Positions 41,150-51,731 of a stretch of 64,000 bases of DNA are shown in pieces (the stretch's first letter is position 1; each line of letters begins with the position of its first letter). A program made the position numbers and the translations under genes. Source of the stretch: Nonomuraea endophytica (GTDB lineage: Bacteria; Actinomycetota; Actinomycetes; Streptosporangiales; Streptosporangiaceae); NCBI RefSeq assembly GCF_014203235.1, contig NZ_JACHIN010000001.1, positions 372,001 through 436,000 of the forward strand. The letters run 5' to 3'. The notes beneath the pieces were generated by a model. The model was given only the letters and a program-made list of their open reading frames with translations. It searched no databases and was not told the origin of the DNA.

Positions 41150-42457
41150 GTGGTTAACGACGGGAAATGGGACCGGCGGTCGCTGTTGCGGGGCGCCACC
41201 CTGCTGGCCGGCGCCGCCGCGACCGCGCCGCTGCTGGGCGGGGCTGGCACGGCGCTGGCCAGCGGTGGCGACGCGGACGCGCTGTTCAAGGCGGGGAAGT
41301 TCGAGCAGGCCGGCCGCGCGTACGAGGAGATCTTGAAAAGGGACCCCGGGAACGTGCACGCGGCACGCCAGCGCGGCTATGTGGGGCTGCTGGGCAACAA
41401 GTTCGGCGACGCGGAGAAGTACCTCAAGCTGGCCATCCGGCTGGCGCCCGGCGACAAGGACGCCCACTACTACCTGGCCGACTGCTACATCCGGCAGGAC
41501 AAGCTCACCCAGTCGGCACCGCACTGGAAGGCGGCCGGCGAGGACGGCTACGCCAAGTGGTTCGCGGCGGTCCGCGGCGAGGCGTATCAGGTCCACGGCG
41601 ACATCGCGCGGGTGCCGTGGAAGCAGGTGGACCCGCTGCCGCTGGTCGAGGCCTCGGTCAACGGCGGGCCGGCGAAGCGCTTCTCGTTCTACACCGGCGC
41701 GCCGAATCTGGGCCTGACCGCTTCGGTGGCCAAGGAGGCGGGGCTGAGCCCGGTCGCCAGTCAGAAGGTCGACTTCGAGGGCGGCGCCATCTGGGCGTAC
41801 TACGGGATTCTGGAGTCGTTCAAGCTGGGCGGCATCGAGCTGCGCAACGTCCCGGTGGGCTGGTCGGCGACGGAGTCGGGCGAGGACGTCGGCGCCGACA
41901 GCGACGGGCTGATCGGCACGTGGGTCTTCTACCACCTGCTGACCACCTTCGACTATGCGGGCCGGCAGCTGATCCTGCGCCGCCGTACCCCTGAAGCGGC
42001 CAGGAAGGCACGCGCCGGCGCCGAGCCTCTGCCGCTGTGGCTGGCCCGTGAGCAGTATCTGCACACCACGGGCAGCTTCGCGGGCGCGGCCGGCTCCCGC
42101 ACGGGGGTGGTGGGCGTGAACCTCGGCGGCGGCAGCGAGATCGCCGCGGGCCTGCGCGGGGAGACGGCCAAGCAACTGGGGGTACGCACCGACCACGACC
42201 GCCAGATCGGGACGTTCGCCCAGAGCCACCCGGCCGTGGTCTATCCCTGCTACCCGGAGGAGATCCGGGTCGGCGGCGCCGTCGCCAGGGACGTCTACTG
42301 CTACACGAACCCCAACCAGCCGGTCAACGTGCCCCGGCCCTACGGGACGGGGTTCGACACGATGGGCTGGTTCTCCCACTGCTTCTGGAAGCCGTACAAC
42401 GTCACCGTCGACTTCACCGGCATGAACCTCTACATCGCCCGCGGCGCGGTCACCTGA
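41150..42457 (+). CDS. Tat-exported TPR protein with inactive retropepsin-like domain
   Basis: A 435-aa exported protein. The Tat signal is DRRSLLRGATLLAGAAA followed by a hydrophobic stretch to ALASGG (about 38). Two or three TPR repeats follow (ADALFKAGKFEQAGRAYEEIL; GDAEKYLKLAIRLAPGDKDAHYYLADCYI). The C-terminal 300 residues resemble bacterial aspartyl-protease (retropepsin-like) proteins. The catalytic 'DTGA' is replaced by YTGA in FSFYTGAPNLGL, and the second half lacks a clear Asp-Thr-Gly as well. It is therefore probably a non-enzymatic binding protein. GTG 41150 has AGGAG five bases before it; a GTG ten codons upstream is less likely. Confidence 0.72.
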   Translation: MVNDGKWDRRSLLRGATLLAGAAATAPLLGGAGTALASGGDADALFKAGKFEQAGRAYEEILKRDPGNVHAARQRGYVGLLGNKFGDAEKYLKLAIRLAPGDKDAHYYLADCYIRQDKLTQSAPHWKAAGEDGYAKWFAAVRGEAYQVHGDIARVPWKQVDPLPLVEASVNGGPAKRFSFYTGAPNLGLTASVAKEAGLSPVASQKVDFEGGAIWAYYGILESFKLGGIELRNVPVGWSATESGEDVGADSDGLIGTWVFYHLLTTFDYAGRQLILRRRTPEAARKARAGAEPLPLWLAREQYLHTTGSFAGAAGSRTGVVGVNLGGGSEIAAGLRGETAKQLGVRTDHDRQIGTFAQSHPAVVYPCYPEEIRVGGAVARDVYCYTNPNQPVNVPRPYGTGFDTMGWFSHCFWKPYNVTVDFTGMNLYIARGAVT

Positions 42458-42478
42458 TCACCGCGGGCGGCACCCGCG

Positions 42479-43483
42479 TCAGGAGGTGGGCAGGAAGCCG
42501 ACCCGGTCGCGGACCTGGACCATGGTCCGCTGGGCCACGTCGCGCGCCCTGCCCGCTCCGATGGCCAGCAGCCTGTCGAGCTCGGTCTCGTCGGACAGCA
42601 GCTTCTCGGTGCGTTCCCGGATCGGGGTGAAGGTCTCCACCACCGCTTCGGCCACTTCCTTCTTGAACGTCCCGTATCCCTGCCCGTCGAACCGGGCGAC
42701 CAGCTCGGCGATCGACGTCCCGGTCAAAGCCGAGTGGATCCGCAAAAGGTTGGAAATGCCGGGCTTGTTCGCCTCGTCGAAGACGACCTCGCTGCCCGTG
42801 TCCGTCACCGCTCGCATCACCTTCTTGCGAAGGGGGCCGGGCTGCTCCAGCACGTCCAGGATGCCCGCCGGGCTGGAGGACGACTTCGACATCTTCGCCG
42901 TCGGCTCCTGGAGGTCGGTGATCTTCTCGACCTCCTTGAGGATGTGCGGGGCGGGGAGCGTGAACGTGTCGCCGTAGCGGTGGTTGAAACGCTGGGCCAG
43001 GTCGCGCGTCAACTCCAGGTGCTGCTTCTGGTCGGCGCCGACCGGCACGCTGTTGGCCTGGTAGAGAAGGATGTCCGCGGCCTGCAGGATCGGGTAGGTG
43101 AACAGGCCGACGCTGGCCGCGCTCTCCCCGAACTTCGCCGACTTGTCCTTGAACTGGGTCATCCGGGCCGCCTCGCCCATCCCGGTCAGGCAGTTGAGCA
43201 CCCAGGCCAGCTCCGTGTGCTCGCGTACGTGCGACTGCACGAAGACGGTGCTGCGCTCAGGATCGAGGCCCGCGGCGAACAACTGGGCCGCGGCCACCCG
43301 CGTACGGCGGCGCAGCGCGGCGGCCTCGGTCGGCACGGTGATGGCATGGAGGTCCACCACGCAGTAGAAGGCGTCGTGGGTCTCCTGCAACGTCACCCAC
43401 TGGCGGAGGGCGCCCAGGTAGTTACCCAGGTGGAAGGAGTCCGCCGTGGGCTGGATGCCGGAGAGAACACGAGGTCTGGCCAT
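42479..43483 (-). CDS. trpS: Tryptophanyl-tRNA synthetase
   Basis: Class I aminoacyl-tRNA synthetase of 334 aa charging tRNA-Trp. The HIGH motif is the HLGN in [18 protein letters not shown] (about 20-23). The second signature is KMSKSSSS (about 197-204). [19 protein letters not shown] (about 148-166) is the usual Trp/ATP-pocket segment. ATG 43483 is taken as start. It lies 14 bases after the end of the CNNM/CorC gene and is probably co-transcribed with it. Confidence 0.95.
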   Translation of the reverse strand: MARPRVLSGIQPTADSFHLGNYLGALRQWVTLQETHDAFYCVVDLHAITVPTEAAALRRRTRVAAAQLFAAGLDPERSTVFVQSHVREHTELAWVLNCLTGMGEAARMTQFKDKSAKFGESAASVGLFTYPILQAADILLYQANSVPVGADQKQHLELTRDLAQRFNHRYGDTFTLPAPHILKEVEKITDLQEPTAKMSKSSSSPAGILDVLEQPGPLRKKVMRAVTDTGSEVVFDEANKPGISNLLRIHSALTGTSIAELVARFDGQGYGTFKKEVAEAVVETFTPIRERTEKLLSDETELDRLLAIGAGRARDVAQRTMVQVRDRVGFLPTS

Positions 43484-43497
43484 AGCTGGCAATTGTG

Positions 43498-44814
43498 TCA
43501 GGAATCCGCACTCGCCTGCGACTCGATCAGGCCCGGTCGGCGTTTCACCCTGACCCGGGAGATTCTCCGGCCGTCCAGTCCGGTGACGGTGAACTCGAAA
43601 CCGGGGATCTCCACCTTCTCCCCCACCGCCGGAACGTGGCCGAGCATGGCCATGACGAAGCCGCCGAGCGTCTCGTACGGGCCGTCCGGCAGCCGGATGC
43701 CGGTCTGGGCGCCGAAGTCGTTGAGGTTGGTGAGGCCGTCGATCTCGATCTCCCCGGCGGGCAGGATGACCGTGTCGTCTTCGATGTCGTACTCGTCCCT
43801 GATGTCGCCGATCAGCTCTTCGACCAGGTCTTCCAGGGTGACGATCCCGGCGGTGCCGCCGTACTCGTCCACGACGATGGCCAGGTGGTGTCCTTCGTCG
43901 CGCATCTCCGACAACGTGCTCAGCACCCGCTTCGAGGCGGGCACCAGCTTGATCGGGCGGATGGGCACCAGCTCGCTGATGGGTTCGATCCGGCCGGTGA
44001 GGACGGGGTCGAGCAGGTCGCGTACGTGGACGAAGCCCAGGATCTCATCGTAGGACTCGCGGAAGACCGGGAAACGGGAGTGTGGCAGCGCCGCCACCAG
44101 CACGGCCGCCTCGGCCAGCGGCGTGTCGGCCTCCATGAACTCCACCTCGGTCCGCGGCAGCATCACCTCCCGCAACTGCCGCTTGCCCGCGGCGAACACC
44201 TCGGCGATCAGGTTGCGCTCGTCGAGGGTCAGCTCGCTGTGGCCGACGACCATGTCCCGGAGTTCCTCGGTGGTCATCTGCTCGCGGTCGGCGTCGGGGT
44301 TGCCGCCGAGCAGCTTCATCACGCCGTCGGTCGACTTGGACAGCATCCAGATGATCGGCCGCGACAGGGTGGCGATCCAGTCCAGGAACGGCGCGACCAC
44401 GAGCGAGAGCCCCTCGGCCCGCTGCCTGGCCAGCCGCTTGGGCGCCAGTTCGCCGAGCACGAGCGAGACGTAGGAGATCGCCAGCGTCACCAGCACGAGG
44501 GCCAGCGCGGGCGCCACGGCCTCGGGCACGCCCCACTCGCGCAGCTTCGGCCCCAGGGCCGCGCCGAGCCGGTCGGCGCCGAACGCCGCCGACAACATCG
44601 TGGCCACGGTGACGCCGATCTGGACGGCGGACAGGAAGCGGTTGGGGTCGCGGGCGAGCTTGGCCACCCGCTCGCCGCGCCGTCCCTTCTTGGCGAGTTT
44701 GCGGACCTGGCTCTCCCGCAGGGAGACCATCGCCATCTCGGCGGCGGCGAAGAAGCCGCCCACGAGAATGAAGAGCAGGACCAGGGCGACGTTGGCCGCG
44801 ACGGTGTCAAACAT
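43498..44814 (-). CDS. CNNM/CorC (hemolysin C-like) transporter-associated protein
   Basis: A 438-aa membrane protein: a DUF21/CNNM domain of three to four helices (about 5-190; [32 protein letters not shown]), two CBS domains (about 205-330; [46 protein letters not shown]) and a C-terminal CorC_HlyC domain ([28 protein letters not shown]). The family is linked to Mg2+/Co2+ export with adenine-nucleotide sensing by the CBS pair. ATG 44814 places the first helix at the N-terminus. It is followed by trpS. Confidence 0.9.
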   Translation of the reverse strand: MFDTVAANVALVLLFILVGGFFAAAEMAMVSLRESQVRKLAKKGRRGERVAKLARDPNRFLSAVQIGVTVATMLSAAFGADRLGAALGPKLREWGVPEAVAPALALVLVTLAISYVSLVLGELAPKRLARQRAEGLSLVVAPFLDWIATLSRPIIWMLSKSTDGVMKLLGGNPDADREQMTTEELRDMVVGHSELTLDERNLIAEVFAAGKRQLREVMLPRTEVEFMEADTPLAEAAVLVAALPHSRFPVFRESYDEILGFVHVRDLLDPVLTGRIEPISELVPIRPIKLVPASKRVLSTLSEMRDEGHHLAIVVDEYGGTAGIVTLEDLVEELIGDIRDEYDIEDDTVILPAGEIEIDGLTNLNDFGAQTGIRLPDGPYETLGGFVMAMLGHVPAVGEKVEIPGFEFTVTGLDGRRISRVRVKRRPGLIESQASADS

Positions 44815-44900
44815 GGTGGTTGGCAGCGTACTCAACGAGTTTCCCGCGTATGCTGAACGGCAAGCCGTACAAAATCCAACATATTTCACCAGGAGTGCAC

Positions 44901-45848
44901 ATGAGACTGTTGGTCACCGGAGGTGCCGGATATGTCGGCAGCGTCGTGGCGGCGCAGCTGGTCGAGGCGGGCCATGAGGTGACCGTGCTCGACGATCTCT
45001 CCACCGGACACAGGGACGCGGTTCCCGGCAGCGCCCGGTTCATCCAGGGAGACATCGCCGACTCCCACGAAGCGCTGGAAAACCAGGAGGCGGTGCTGCA
45101 CTTCGCGGCCAAGTCCCTGGTCGGCGAGTCGGTGGAGAAGCCCGAGCTCTACTGGCGGCGCAACCTCGGCGGCACGCTCGCCCTGCTGGAGGCCATGCAC
45201 GCCCAGGACGTGCGCCGCATCGTGTTCTCCTCCACCGCCGCTGTTTACGGCGAGCCGATCCACGACCAGATCATGGAGACCGACCCGCCCCGCCCGACCA
45301 ACCCTTATGGCGAGACCAAGCTGGCCGTCGACATGACGCTGACCGCCTTCGCCGCCCTGCGCGGCCTGGGCGCGGTGAGCCTGCGCTACTTCAACGTGGC
45401 CGGCGCCTACGGCATGTTCCGCGAACGCCACGCCATCGAGACCCACCTGATCCCCAACGTGCTCAAGGTCGCCACCGGCGAGCGCGCGGAGATCCAGGTG
45501 TTCGGCACCGACTACGCCACCCCCGACGGCACCTGCGTGCGCGACTACATCCACGTCTCCGACCTGGCCAGGGCGCACCTGCTGGCGCTGGAGGCGGTCA
45601 CCGAGGGCGAGCACAAGATCTACAACCTGGGCAGCGGCACCGGCTTCTCGGTCAAGGAGGTCATCGACGTCTGCCGCGAGGTGACCGGCCACGCGATCCC
45701 GGAGAAGCTCGGCGCGCGCCGTCCCGGCGACCCCGCGGTGCTCGTGGCCTCATCGGAGAAGATCCGCGCCGAGCTGGGCTGGAAGGCGGAGCGGACCGAC
45801 CTGCCGACCATCGTCTCCGACGCCTGGAGTGCGCTTTCCCGCATATGA
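44901..45848 (+). CDS. galE: UDP-glucose 4-epimerase
   Basis: An extended SDR of 315 aa interconverting UDP-glucose and UDP-galactose. It has [20 protein letters not shown] (GGAGYVG loop, 7-13), [11 protein letters not shown], the catalytic [10 protein letters not shown] (Ser about 113) with NPYGETK (Tyr and Lys about 137-141), and [10 protein letters not shown] and [15 protein letters not shown] signatures. ATG 44901 has AGGAG six bases before it. It is divergent from the CNNM gene with 86 bases between the starts. Confidence 0.93.
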   Translation: MRLLVTGGAGYVGSVVAAQLVEAGHEVTVLDDLSTGHRDAVPGSARFIQGDIADSHEALENQEAVLHFAAKSLVGESVEKPELYWRRNLGGTLALLEAMHAQDVRRIVFSSTAAVYGEPIHDQIMETDPPRPTNPYGETKLAVDMTLTAFAALRGLGAVSLRYFNVAGAYGMFRERHAIETHLIPNVLKVATGERAEIQVFGTDYATPDGTCVRDYIHVSDLARAHLLALEAVTEGEHKIYNLGSGTGFSVKEVIDVCREVTGHAIPEKLGARRPGDPAVLVASSEKIRAELGWKAERTDLPTIVSDAWSALSRI

Positions 45849-45886
45849 GCCATAGCCCCGCGGGATATGTGCTGTGATACCGAAAT

Positions 45887-46039
45887 GTGAGGATGCTTTC
45901 ACCTAGAGTGCTCTTCGTGGCACTCGTCGCAGGTGGCTGCACGCTGGCCGCGGCCGGGGTGGTGTTCGCGACGTCGCCACCGGCTCCGGCCCCCAGCCCG
46001 CCTCCCCACTGCCACCTGCACGAACAACTCACGCCGTGA
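45887..46039 (+). CDS. Possible small exported protein (50 aa)
   Basis: A short frame after galE with a signal-like start (MLSPRVLFVALVAGGCTLAA in the ATG-initiated form) followed by a Pro/Ala-rich tail and a His/Cys cluster (PPPHCHLHEQLTP). GTG 45887 or ATG 45893 could start it; neither has a strong ribosome-binding site. It overlaps the convergent DUF11 gene by 11 bases. The HCHLH cluster could bind metal. Confidence 0.4.
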   Translation: MRMLSPRVLFVALVAGGCTLAAAGVVFATSPPAPAPSPPPHCHLHEQLTP

Positions 46040-46829
46040 CGCGCAGCCGGGCCCGGTTGTCGGCCGGTCGCCGGTCGCCGAGGCGGCTGGAGTACACGCC
46101 GGCGCTGGCGTTGACCGGCCGCCTGGGCGCCCTGAGCGTGAGCCGTACCCGCAGGCGCTCGGCAGGGCCGACGGCCCGCAGCCTGCACGCCACATAGCCC
46201 GGCTGGGCCGCGCAGCGCGCGCCGAACGCCGACACCAGCCTGGCGCGGCCCGTCCTGAGGTAAACGCGGGCGTCCCTGACCATGTGCGGGCCGCGGTTGC
46301 GCACCAGCGCGGTCATCGCGAACGTGCCGCCGCGCGCCCGGCCCGACAGGCTCAGGCTCAGGTCGGCGCCCTCGTCCACGGCGGTCGACACGGTGGCGGC
46401 GTTGTCGCTCTCGTCGTCGTCGCGCACCTCGGAGGTGAGCGTGGCCGCCGCCTTCAGCGGGCCCCGCGCGTCCGGCCGGACGATGCCGGTGATCGTGACT
46501 CCGCCGGTGCCGCCCGCCCGGATGTCCATGGGCGAGGTGCACACCACCTCGGACGCGCTCACACCCCTCGCGCAGGTGGCCACGTCGACGCCGACGACCT
46601 CGACGCCGGTGGGCAGCGTCACCCTGAGCACGGGCAGCACGGCGTCACCGGGTCCGGCGTTGCCGACCTCTGCCCGGTAGATGATGGGTTGTCCGGGCTG
46701 GGCGACACCCGGGCGGGCGGTCAGCCGTACGGAGAGGTCGGCTGCGCCCCATCCCGGCCCCGCGTGGGCGAGCCCCGGAACGCCCGCCAGCATGACTCCC
46801 ATGAACCCGGCGAGCATCTTGCGCCGCAT
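46029..46829 (-). CDS. Secreted DUF11/CARDB-type repeat protein
   Basis: A 266-aa exported protein. The signal MRRKMLAGFMGVMLAGV continues to AHAG (cleavage about 23). Two immunoglobulin-like DUF11 repeats follow: the first from ADLSVRLTARPGVAQPGQPIIYRAEVGNAGPGDA to about residue 145, the second from ADLSLSLSGRARGGTFAMTALVRNRGPHMVRDA to the end. Four cysteines (ATCARG, VVCTSP, ARCAAQ, VACRL) can pair within each repeat. There is no anchoring signal. The role is probably adhesive or structural. No operon partner. Confidence 0.78.
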   Translation of the reverse strand: MRRKMLAGFMGVMLAGVPGLAHAGPGWGAADLSVRLTARPGVAQPGQPIIYRAEVGNAGPGDAVLPVLRVTLPTGVEVVGVDVATCARGVSASEVVCTSPMDIRAGGTGGVTITGIVRPDARGPLKAAATLTSEVRDDDESDNAATVSTAVDEGADLSLSLSGRARGGTFAMTALVRNRGPHMVRDARVYLRTGRARLVSAFGARCAAQPGYVACRLRAVGPAERLRVRLTLRAPRRPVNASAGVYSSRLGDRRPADNRARLRVTA

Positions 46830-46913
46830 GAACGACCCCCCGTGCAGTACGCCTCAATTGAACGTGCTGACGCGGGTGATCATCCTCGCGACACGCGGTA
46901 GCCGTACCGAAAG

Positions 46914-46950
46914 CGAAAGGCGCGCGCCCGGAACGGACGCGCGCCTTTCG
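46914..46950 (-). terminator. Terminator downstream of mdh
   Basis: A perfect 13-base-pair stem, CGAAAGGCGCGCG and CGCGCGCCTTTCG, with an 11-base loop, 10 bases beyond the mdh stop. The tail on the minus strand is CTTTCGG. It is the most stable hairpin noticed in the window. Confidence 0.75.
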
Positions 46951-46960
46951 GCGGGGACGC

Positions 46961-47944
<984 letters not shown>

Positions 47945-47989
47945 CTAACTCGCAGGATGAATCATTGACTTTCGGATGTTACCCGGTCG

Positions 47990-49936
47990 TCATCCGCAGG
48001 GTTCCATCTCGGTCGGGTTCAGCTGCGGTTTGAAATCCACGTTTCCGAAATGCCTGCTCACGAGCTTCTTGATGGTGCCGTCGCGCTGCAGTCCGGCGAT
48101 GACCCCCGAGACGGCCTTGCACGTCCTGGCGTCGCCGCGCTCCATGCCGACGGCGTAGCGCTGGCTGCTGAGCCGGGCGCCGAGCACGGCGAAACGCATG
48201 CTCACCTCACGGTCGGCGAACCCCGCCAGCAGCAGATCCTCGCCGGGGACCGCGTCGACCTTGCCGCTCTTCAGCATGTCCATGCATTCGGCGTAGTGGG
48301 CGGCGGGTATGGGCGTCACCTCGACCCGGTCCTGCACGCTGCGCGTGGACGGGCTCGGGGGCGCGCAGAGGTTCATGCCCTTGAGGTCGGCCAGCTTCTT
48401 GGCGGTGCCCGCCCGGACCAGCACGTCGTGGTGGGCGACGTAGTACGGCCCGGCGAACAGCACTTCCTCGTCGCGGTCGATCGAGTAGGTGGCGACCACG
48501 AGGTCCACCTTGCCGGTGCTCAGGGCGGTCGCCCGATCGAAGCGGCCGACCTGCACGTACTTCACGTCCTTGGCGCCCAGCGCCTTGGCGATCAGGCCGG
48601 CCAGGTCCACGTCGAAACCCTGGAACGATCCGCCCTGGCTCAGGCTGATGCCCGGCAGGTCGCCCTTGACGCCGACGGTGAGCTTCCCGGTCTTGGCGAT
48701 CTTGTCCATCACGGAGGTGAACGGGCCCGGCTGGGGCGGCGTGTTCCCGCCGTTCACCGACTCCGACGGCGGCTGCGCGCCGAAGGCCACCGGCCAGTCG
48801 TTGAGCACCGCCAGCACCGCGGCGGCGGCCAGCACCACCAGCGCCACGACCACCGCGATCCAGCGTCCCGGGCCGCCCCGTCTCCCTTGCGGCGCCGGCC
48901 GCATCGGGGGGCGCTCCGACAGGCTCGTGGGCGCCTGCTCCGGTACGGCCGGCGGCGGCTGCGTCGGGTGACCGGTGTGGCTGGGGGGAGCAGGCATCCC
49001 GGACTCGCCCGGCTCGGCGGGCTTGCGGGCGTCGGCCAGCGTGGTGCGTACCCGGGTGAACGGGGTGGTGTCGTCGCTGGCCACCTCGGCGCCCCTGGAC
49101 AGCACCGCCGTGGAGGCGCCCGCGGTCTCCGGCTGGCCCAGCAGCCGCAGCAGCAGCTGGTCGGCCGTGGGCCGCGCCTGCGGATCCTTGGCCAGCGCCG
49201 AGGCGACCACCCCGCGCAGCGGCTCGGGCATCGCGCTGACGTCGACCTCGTGGTTGAGGATCCGGTTGAGCACCACCGCGATCGAACTGCCCTCGAAGAC
49301 CGTGACCCCGGTCGCGGCGAAGGCGATCGTCGCGCCCCAGGAGAACACGTCGGTGAAGGGGCCGACGTCGTCGCCGGCGATCTGCTCCGGCGCCATGTAG
49401 GCGGGGGTGCCGATGGCGCGGCTGGTGATCGTGCCGGTGGAGTCGATGATGCGGGCGATGCCGAAGTCGACCACCCTCGGGCCGTCGGCGGCGATCAGCA
49501 CGTTGTCCGGCTTGAAGTCGCGGTGCACGATCGAGGCGTGGTGGATCGCGGTCAGCGCGGTGGCGGTGCCGATGGCCAGCCGGTCGAGGGCGGTGCCGCG
49601 CATCGGGCCATCGTTGTCGACGACCTCGCGCAGCGGGAGGCCGTCGATGTACTCGCTGGCGATGTAGGGCGTGTTGCCGTCGAGGTCGGCTTCCAGGACG
49701 CGGGCCGTACAAAAGGAGGCGACCCTTTCGGCCGCCTTGAGCTCCCGCGCGAACCGGGATCTGGCGATGGTGTCACCGCTGAACTTGATGTGCAGGAGCT
49801 TGATCGCCGCCCGCTCACCCTGCTCGTTGACGCCCAGGTAGACGATGCCCTGCCCGCCCTCGCCCACGCGTCCGGTCAGCTGGAACGAGCCCAGCTGCTC
49901 GGGATCGCCGGCGACGAGCGGCGCGATCTGCGGCAT
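47990..49936 (-). CDS. Ser/Thr protein kinase with extracellular solute-binding (SBP3) sensor domain
   Basis: A 648-aa receptor kinase. The cytoplasmic kinase domain (about 16-270) has the P-loop GEGGQGIVYLG (25-35), Lys 46 in AAIKLL, the catalytic loop HRDFKPDN (138-145), DFG (157-159) and APEQ (182-185), so it should be active. A Pro-rich linker and one membrane helix (about 357-380) follow. Outside is a family 3 periplasmic binding-protein domain (about 412-648; TGKLTVGVKGDLPGISL, FQGFDVDLAGLIAKALG, VATYSIDRDEEVLFAGPYY). In place of PASTA repeats it probably senses an amino acid or similar polar solute. ATG 49936 aligns with kinase starts. Confidence 0.9.
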   Translation of the reverse strand: MPQIAPLVAGDPEQLGSFQLTGRVGEGGQGIVYLGVNEQGERAAIKLLHIKFSGDTIARSRFARELKAAERVASFCTARVLEADLDGNTPYIASEYIDGLPLREVVDNDGPMRGTALDRLAIGTATALTAIHHASIVHRDFKPDNVLIAADGPRVVDFGIARIIDSTGTITSRAIGTPAYMAPEQIAGDDVGPFTDVFSWGATIAFAATGVTVFEGSSIAVVLNRILNHEVDVSAMPEPLRGVVASALAKDPQARPTADQLLLRLLGQPETAGASTAVLSRGAEVASDDTTPFTRVRTTLADARKPAEPGESGMPAPPSHTGHPTQPPPAVPEQAPTSLSERPPMRPAPQGRRGGPGRWIAVVVALVVLAAAAVLAVLNDWPVAFGAQPPSESVNGGNTPPQPGPFTSVMDKIAKTGKLTVGVKGDLPGISLSQGGSFQGFDVDLAGLIAKALGAKDVKYVQVGRFDRATALSTGKVDLVVATYSIDRDEEVLFAGPYYVAHHDVLVRAGTAKKLADLKGMNLCAPPSPSTRSVQDRVEVTPIPAAHYAECMDMLKSGKVDAVPGEDLLLAGFADREVSMRFAVLGARLSSQRYAVGMERGDARTCKAVSGVIAGLQRDGTIKKLVSRHFGNVDFKPQLNPTEMEPCG

Positions 49937-50071
49937 TGACCATCCCCACGTGTATACAAATCCCAACGAGGCAAACTTTACGACGCTCATGAAGCTCTCA
50001 GGGAACCGTTAACCGTTCGTGACGTCGCGGACGGGCTTCTCGGCGGCTGACTGGAATGACATTCTGTCGCC

Positions 50072-51187
50072 ATGCATGACATCGTCCTCTTCGGCGCCAC
50101 CGGTTACACCGGAAAGCTCATCGCCCGTTATCTGGCCGGGATCGAGGGGCTCGGCTGGGCGGTCGCGGGCCGCGACCGGGGCCGGCTGGAGGCGCTCGGC
50201 CACGGCGTGCCCGTGCTGGTCGCCGACGTGGACGACGCCGCCTCGATGGCCGCGCTGGCCCGTCAGGCGCGCGTGGTCATCACCACCGTCGGCCCTTACG
50301 TCCGCTACGGCGAGCCGCTCGTCGCGGCCTGCGCGGAAGCCGGGACCCACTACGTCGACCTGACCGGCGAGCCGGAGTTCGTGGACCGCATGTACCTGCT
50401 CCACCACGAGCGCGCCGCCGCCTCGGGAGCGAAGATCGTGCACGCCTGCGGTTTCGACTCCATCCCCTACGACCTCGGCGTCCTCTACACGGTCGGCGAA
50501 CTGCCGGAAGGCGTGCCGCTCAAGGTCAGCGCGTTCCTGCGGGGCGGCGGGCGGCCCTCGGGCGGGACGTTCCACTCGGCGGTGACCTCGATGTCGCGGG
50601 CGCGGCAGATGGCCGAGACGGGCCTGCGCCGCCGCGCCGCCGAGACCCGGCCGCGCGGGCGTTCCGTGGACGTGCTGCCCGGCCTGCCGAGGTTCGTGGG
50701 CGGGTACGCCCTGCCGATGCCCACCATCGACCCGCAGATCGTGGGCCGCTCCGCCTGGGCGCTCGACCGCTACGGCCCGGACTTCACCTACCGCCAGTAC
50801 ATGAGCGTGCGCCGCCTGCCGGGCGCGCTGGCGCTGGCCGGGGGCGCGACGGCCCTCGGGATGCTCGCCCAGCTCAGGCCCACGCGCGAATGGCTCCTGA
50901 ACCGCCTCAAGCCGGGCGATGGTCCCACTCCGGAGGAGCGGGCCAAGAGCTGGTTCAAGCTGACGTTCCTCGGCGAAGGGGGCGGCGCACGGGTGGTCAC
51001 GGAGGTCTCCGGGCGCGATCCCGGGTACGGCGGGGCCGCCACGATGGTCTCCGAGGCGGCGTTGTGCCTGGCCTTCGACGACACGCCCCAGGTGGCGGGG
51101 CAGGTGACGACGGCCGCGGCGATGGGCGCGCCGCTCATCGAACGGCTGGGCCGTTCGGGGGCGCTGTCGTTCTCGGTGAAGTCCTAG
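50072..51187 (+). CDS. Saccharopine dehydrogenase-like/trans-acting enoyl reductase family protein
   Basis: A 371-aa NADP-binding protein. It starts MHDIVLFGATGYTGKLIARYLAG (nucleotide loop GATGYTG, 8-14), continues VVITTVGPYVRYGEPLVAAC, THYVDLTGEPEFVDRM and ACGFDSIPYDLGVLY, and ends with a membrane-associated C-terminal domain. It resembles mycobacterial trans-acting enoyl reductases that complete polyketide-type lipids. No polyketide genes are nearby, so the substrate is unknown. It is divergent from the kinase and overlaps the convergent small membrane protein by 4 bases. Confidence 0.87.
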   Translation: MHDIVLFGATGYTGKLIARYLAGIEGLGWAVAGRDRGRLEALGHGVPVLVADVDDAASMAALARQARVVITTVGPYVRYGEPLVAACAEAGTHYVDLTGEPEFVDRMYLLHHERAAASGAKIVHACGFDSIPYDLGVLYTVGELPEGVPLKVSAFLRGGGRPSGGTFHSAVTSMSRARQMAETGLRRRAAETRPRGRSVDVLPGLPRFVGGYALPMPTIDPQIVGRSAWALDRYGPDFTYRQYMSVRRLPGALALAGGATALGMLAQLRPTREWLLNRLKPGDGPTPEERAKSWFKLTFLGEGGGARVVTEVSGRDPGYGGAATMVSEAALCLAFDDTPQVAGQVTTAAAMGAPLIERLGRSGALSFSVKS

Positions 51188-51687
51188 CAGCCCGACTCCC
51201 TGAACATCTCGTGCCACCGGACGGGCGCGGCGTCCTCTTCCACGCTCGCGGCCACCCGCGCGCTGCCCCACCACGCCGACACGTCGAGGATCACCGGAGC
51301 CGTCTCCTCCGCCGCCTCCAGGCAGGAGGTGTACTCCACCAGAAGTTCGACCTCGACGCTGCCGCCCGCGGGCACGACCTTCGGCAGCGCGGCGCCGACG
51401 ACGCTGAAGTGCTCAGCCCGCACCCCCGCCCCGGTCAGGGTGATCGGGTAGAGGGCCTCGTTGGTGAAGGTGTGGGTCATGGCGTCGACGCGCCCGTGGA
51501 CTCTGCCCAGTTCGTCGGTGACGAGCCTGGCGCTGGCCGTGTCGGGTTCGTGGTGGGTGATCCGCGGGATCAGTCCCCAGCCGAAGGCGAGCAGCAGCGT
51601 CAGGGCGATGCCGATCACGACCGGCCATCGGGCGCTCACGGCCGCCGCCGACGGGTTGAGGCGGTCCAATACTTCACTCGGAATCAC
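51184..51687 (-). CDS. Hypothetical single-span membrane protein
   Basis: A 167-aa protein not recognised. A cytoplasmic N-terminus of about 20 residues precedes one membrane helix (about 21-40; WPVVIGIALTLLLAFGWGLI). An extracytoplasmic beta-rich domain of about 120 residues follows, with two cysteines (SCLEAAEE and the final SGC). The segment VVPAGGSVEVELLVEYTSC resembles immunoglobulin-like strands. GTG 51687 is the only start that keeps the helix near the N-terminus. No clear operon. Confidence 0.65.
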   Translation of the reverse strand: MIPSEVLDRLNPSAAAVSARWPVVIGIALTLLLAFGWGLIPRITHHEPDTASARLVTDELGRVHGRVDAMTHTFTNEALYPITLTGAGVRAEHFSVVGAALPKVVPAGGSVEVELLVEYTSCLEAAEETAPVILDVSAWWGSARVAASVEEDAAPVRWHEMFRESGC

Positions 51688-51731
51688 GTCGGCATTCTGC
51701 TAGTTTCCCGGGCTATGACGAAAGACCACCT

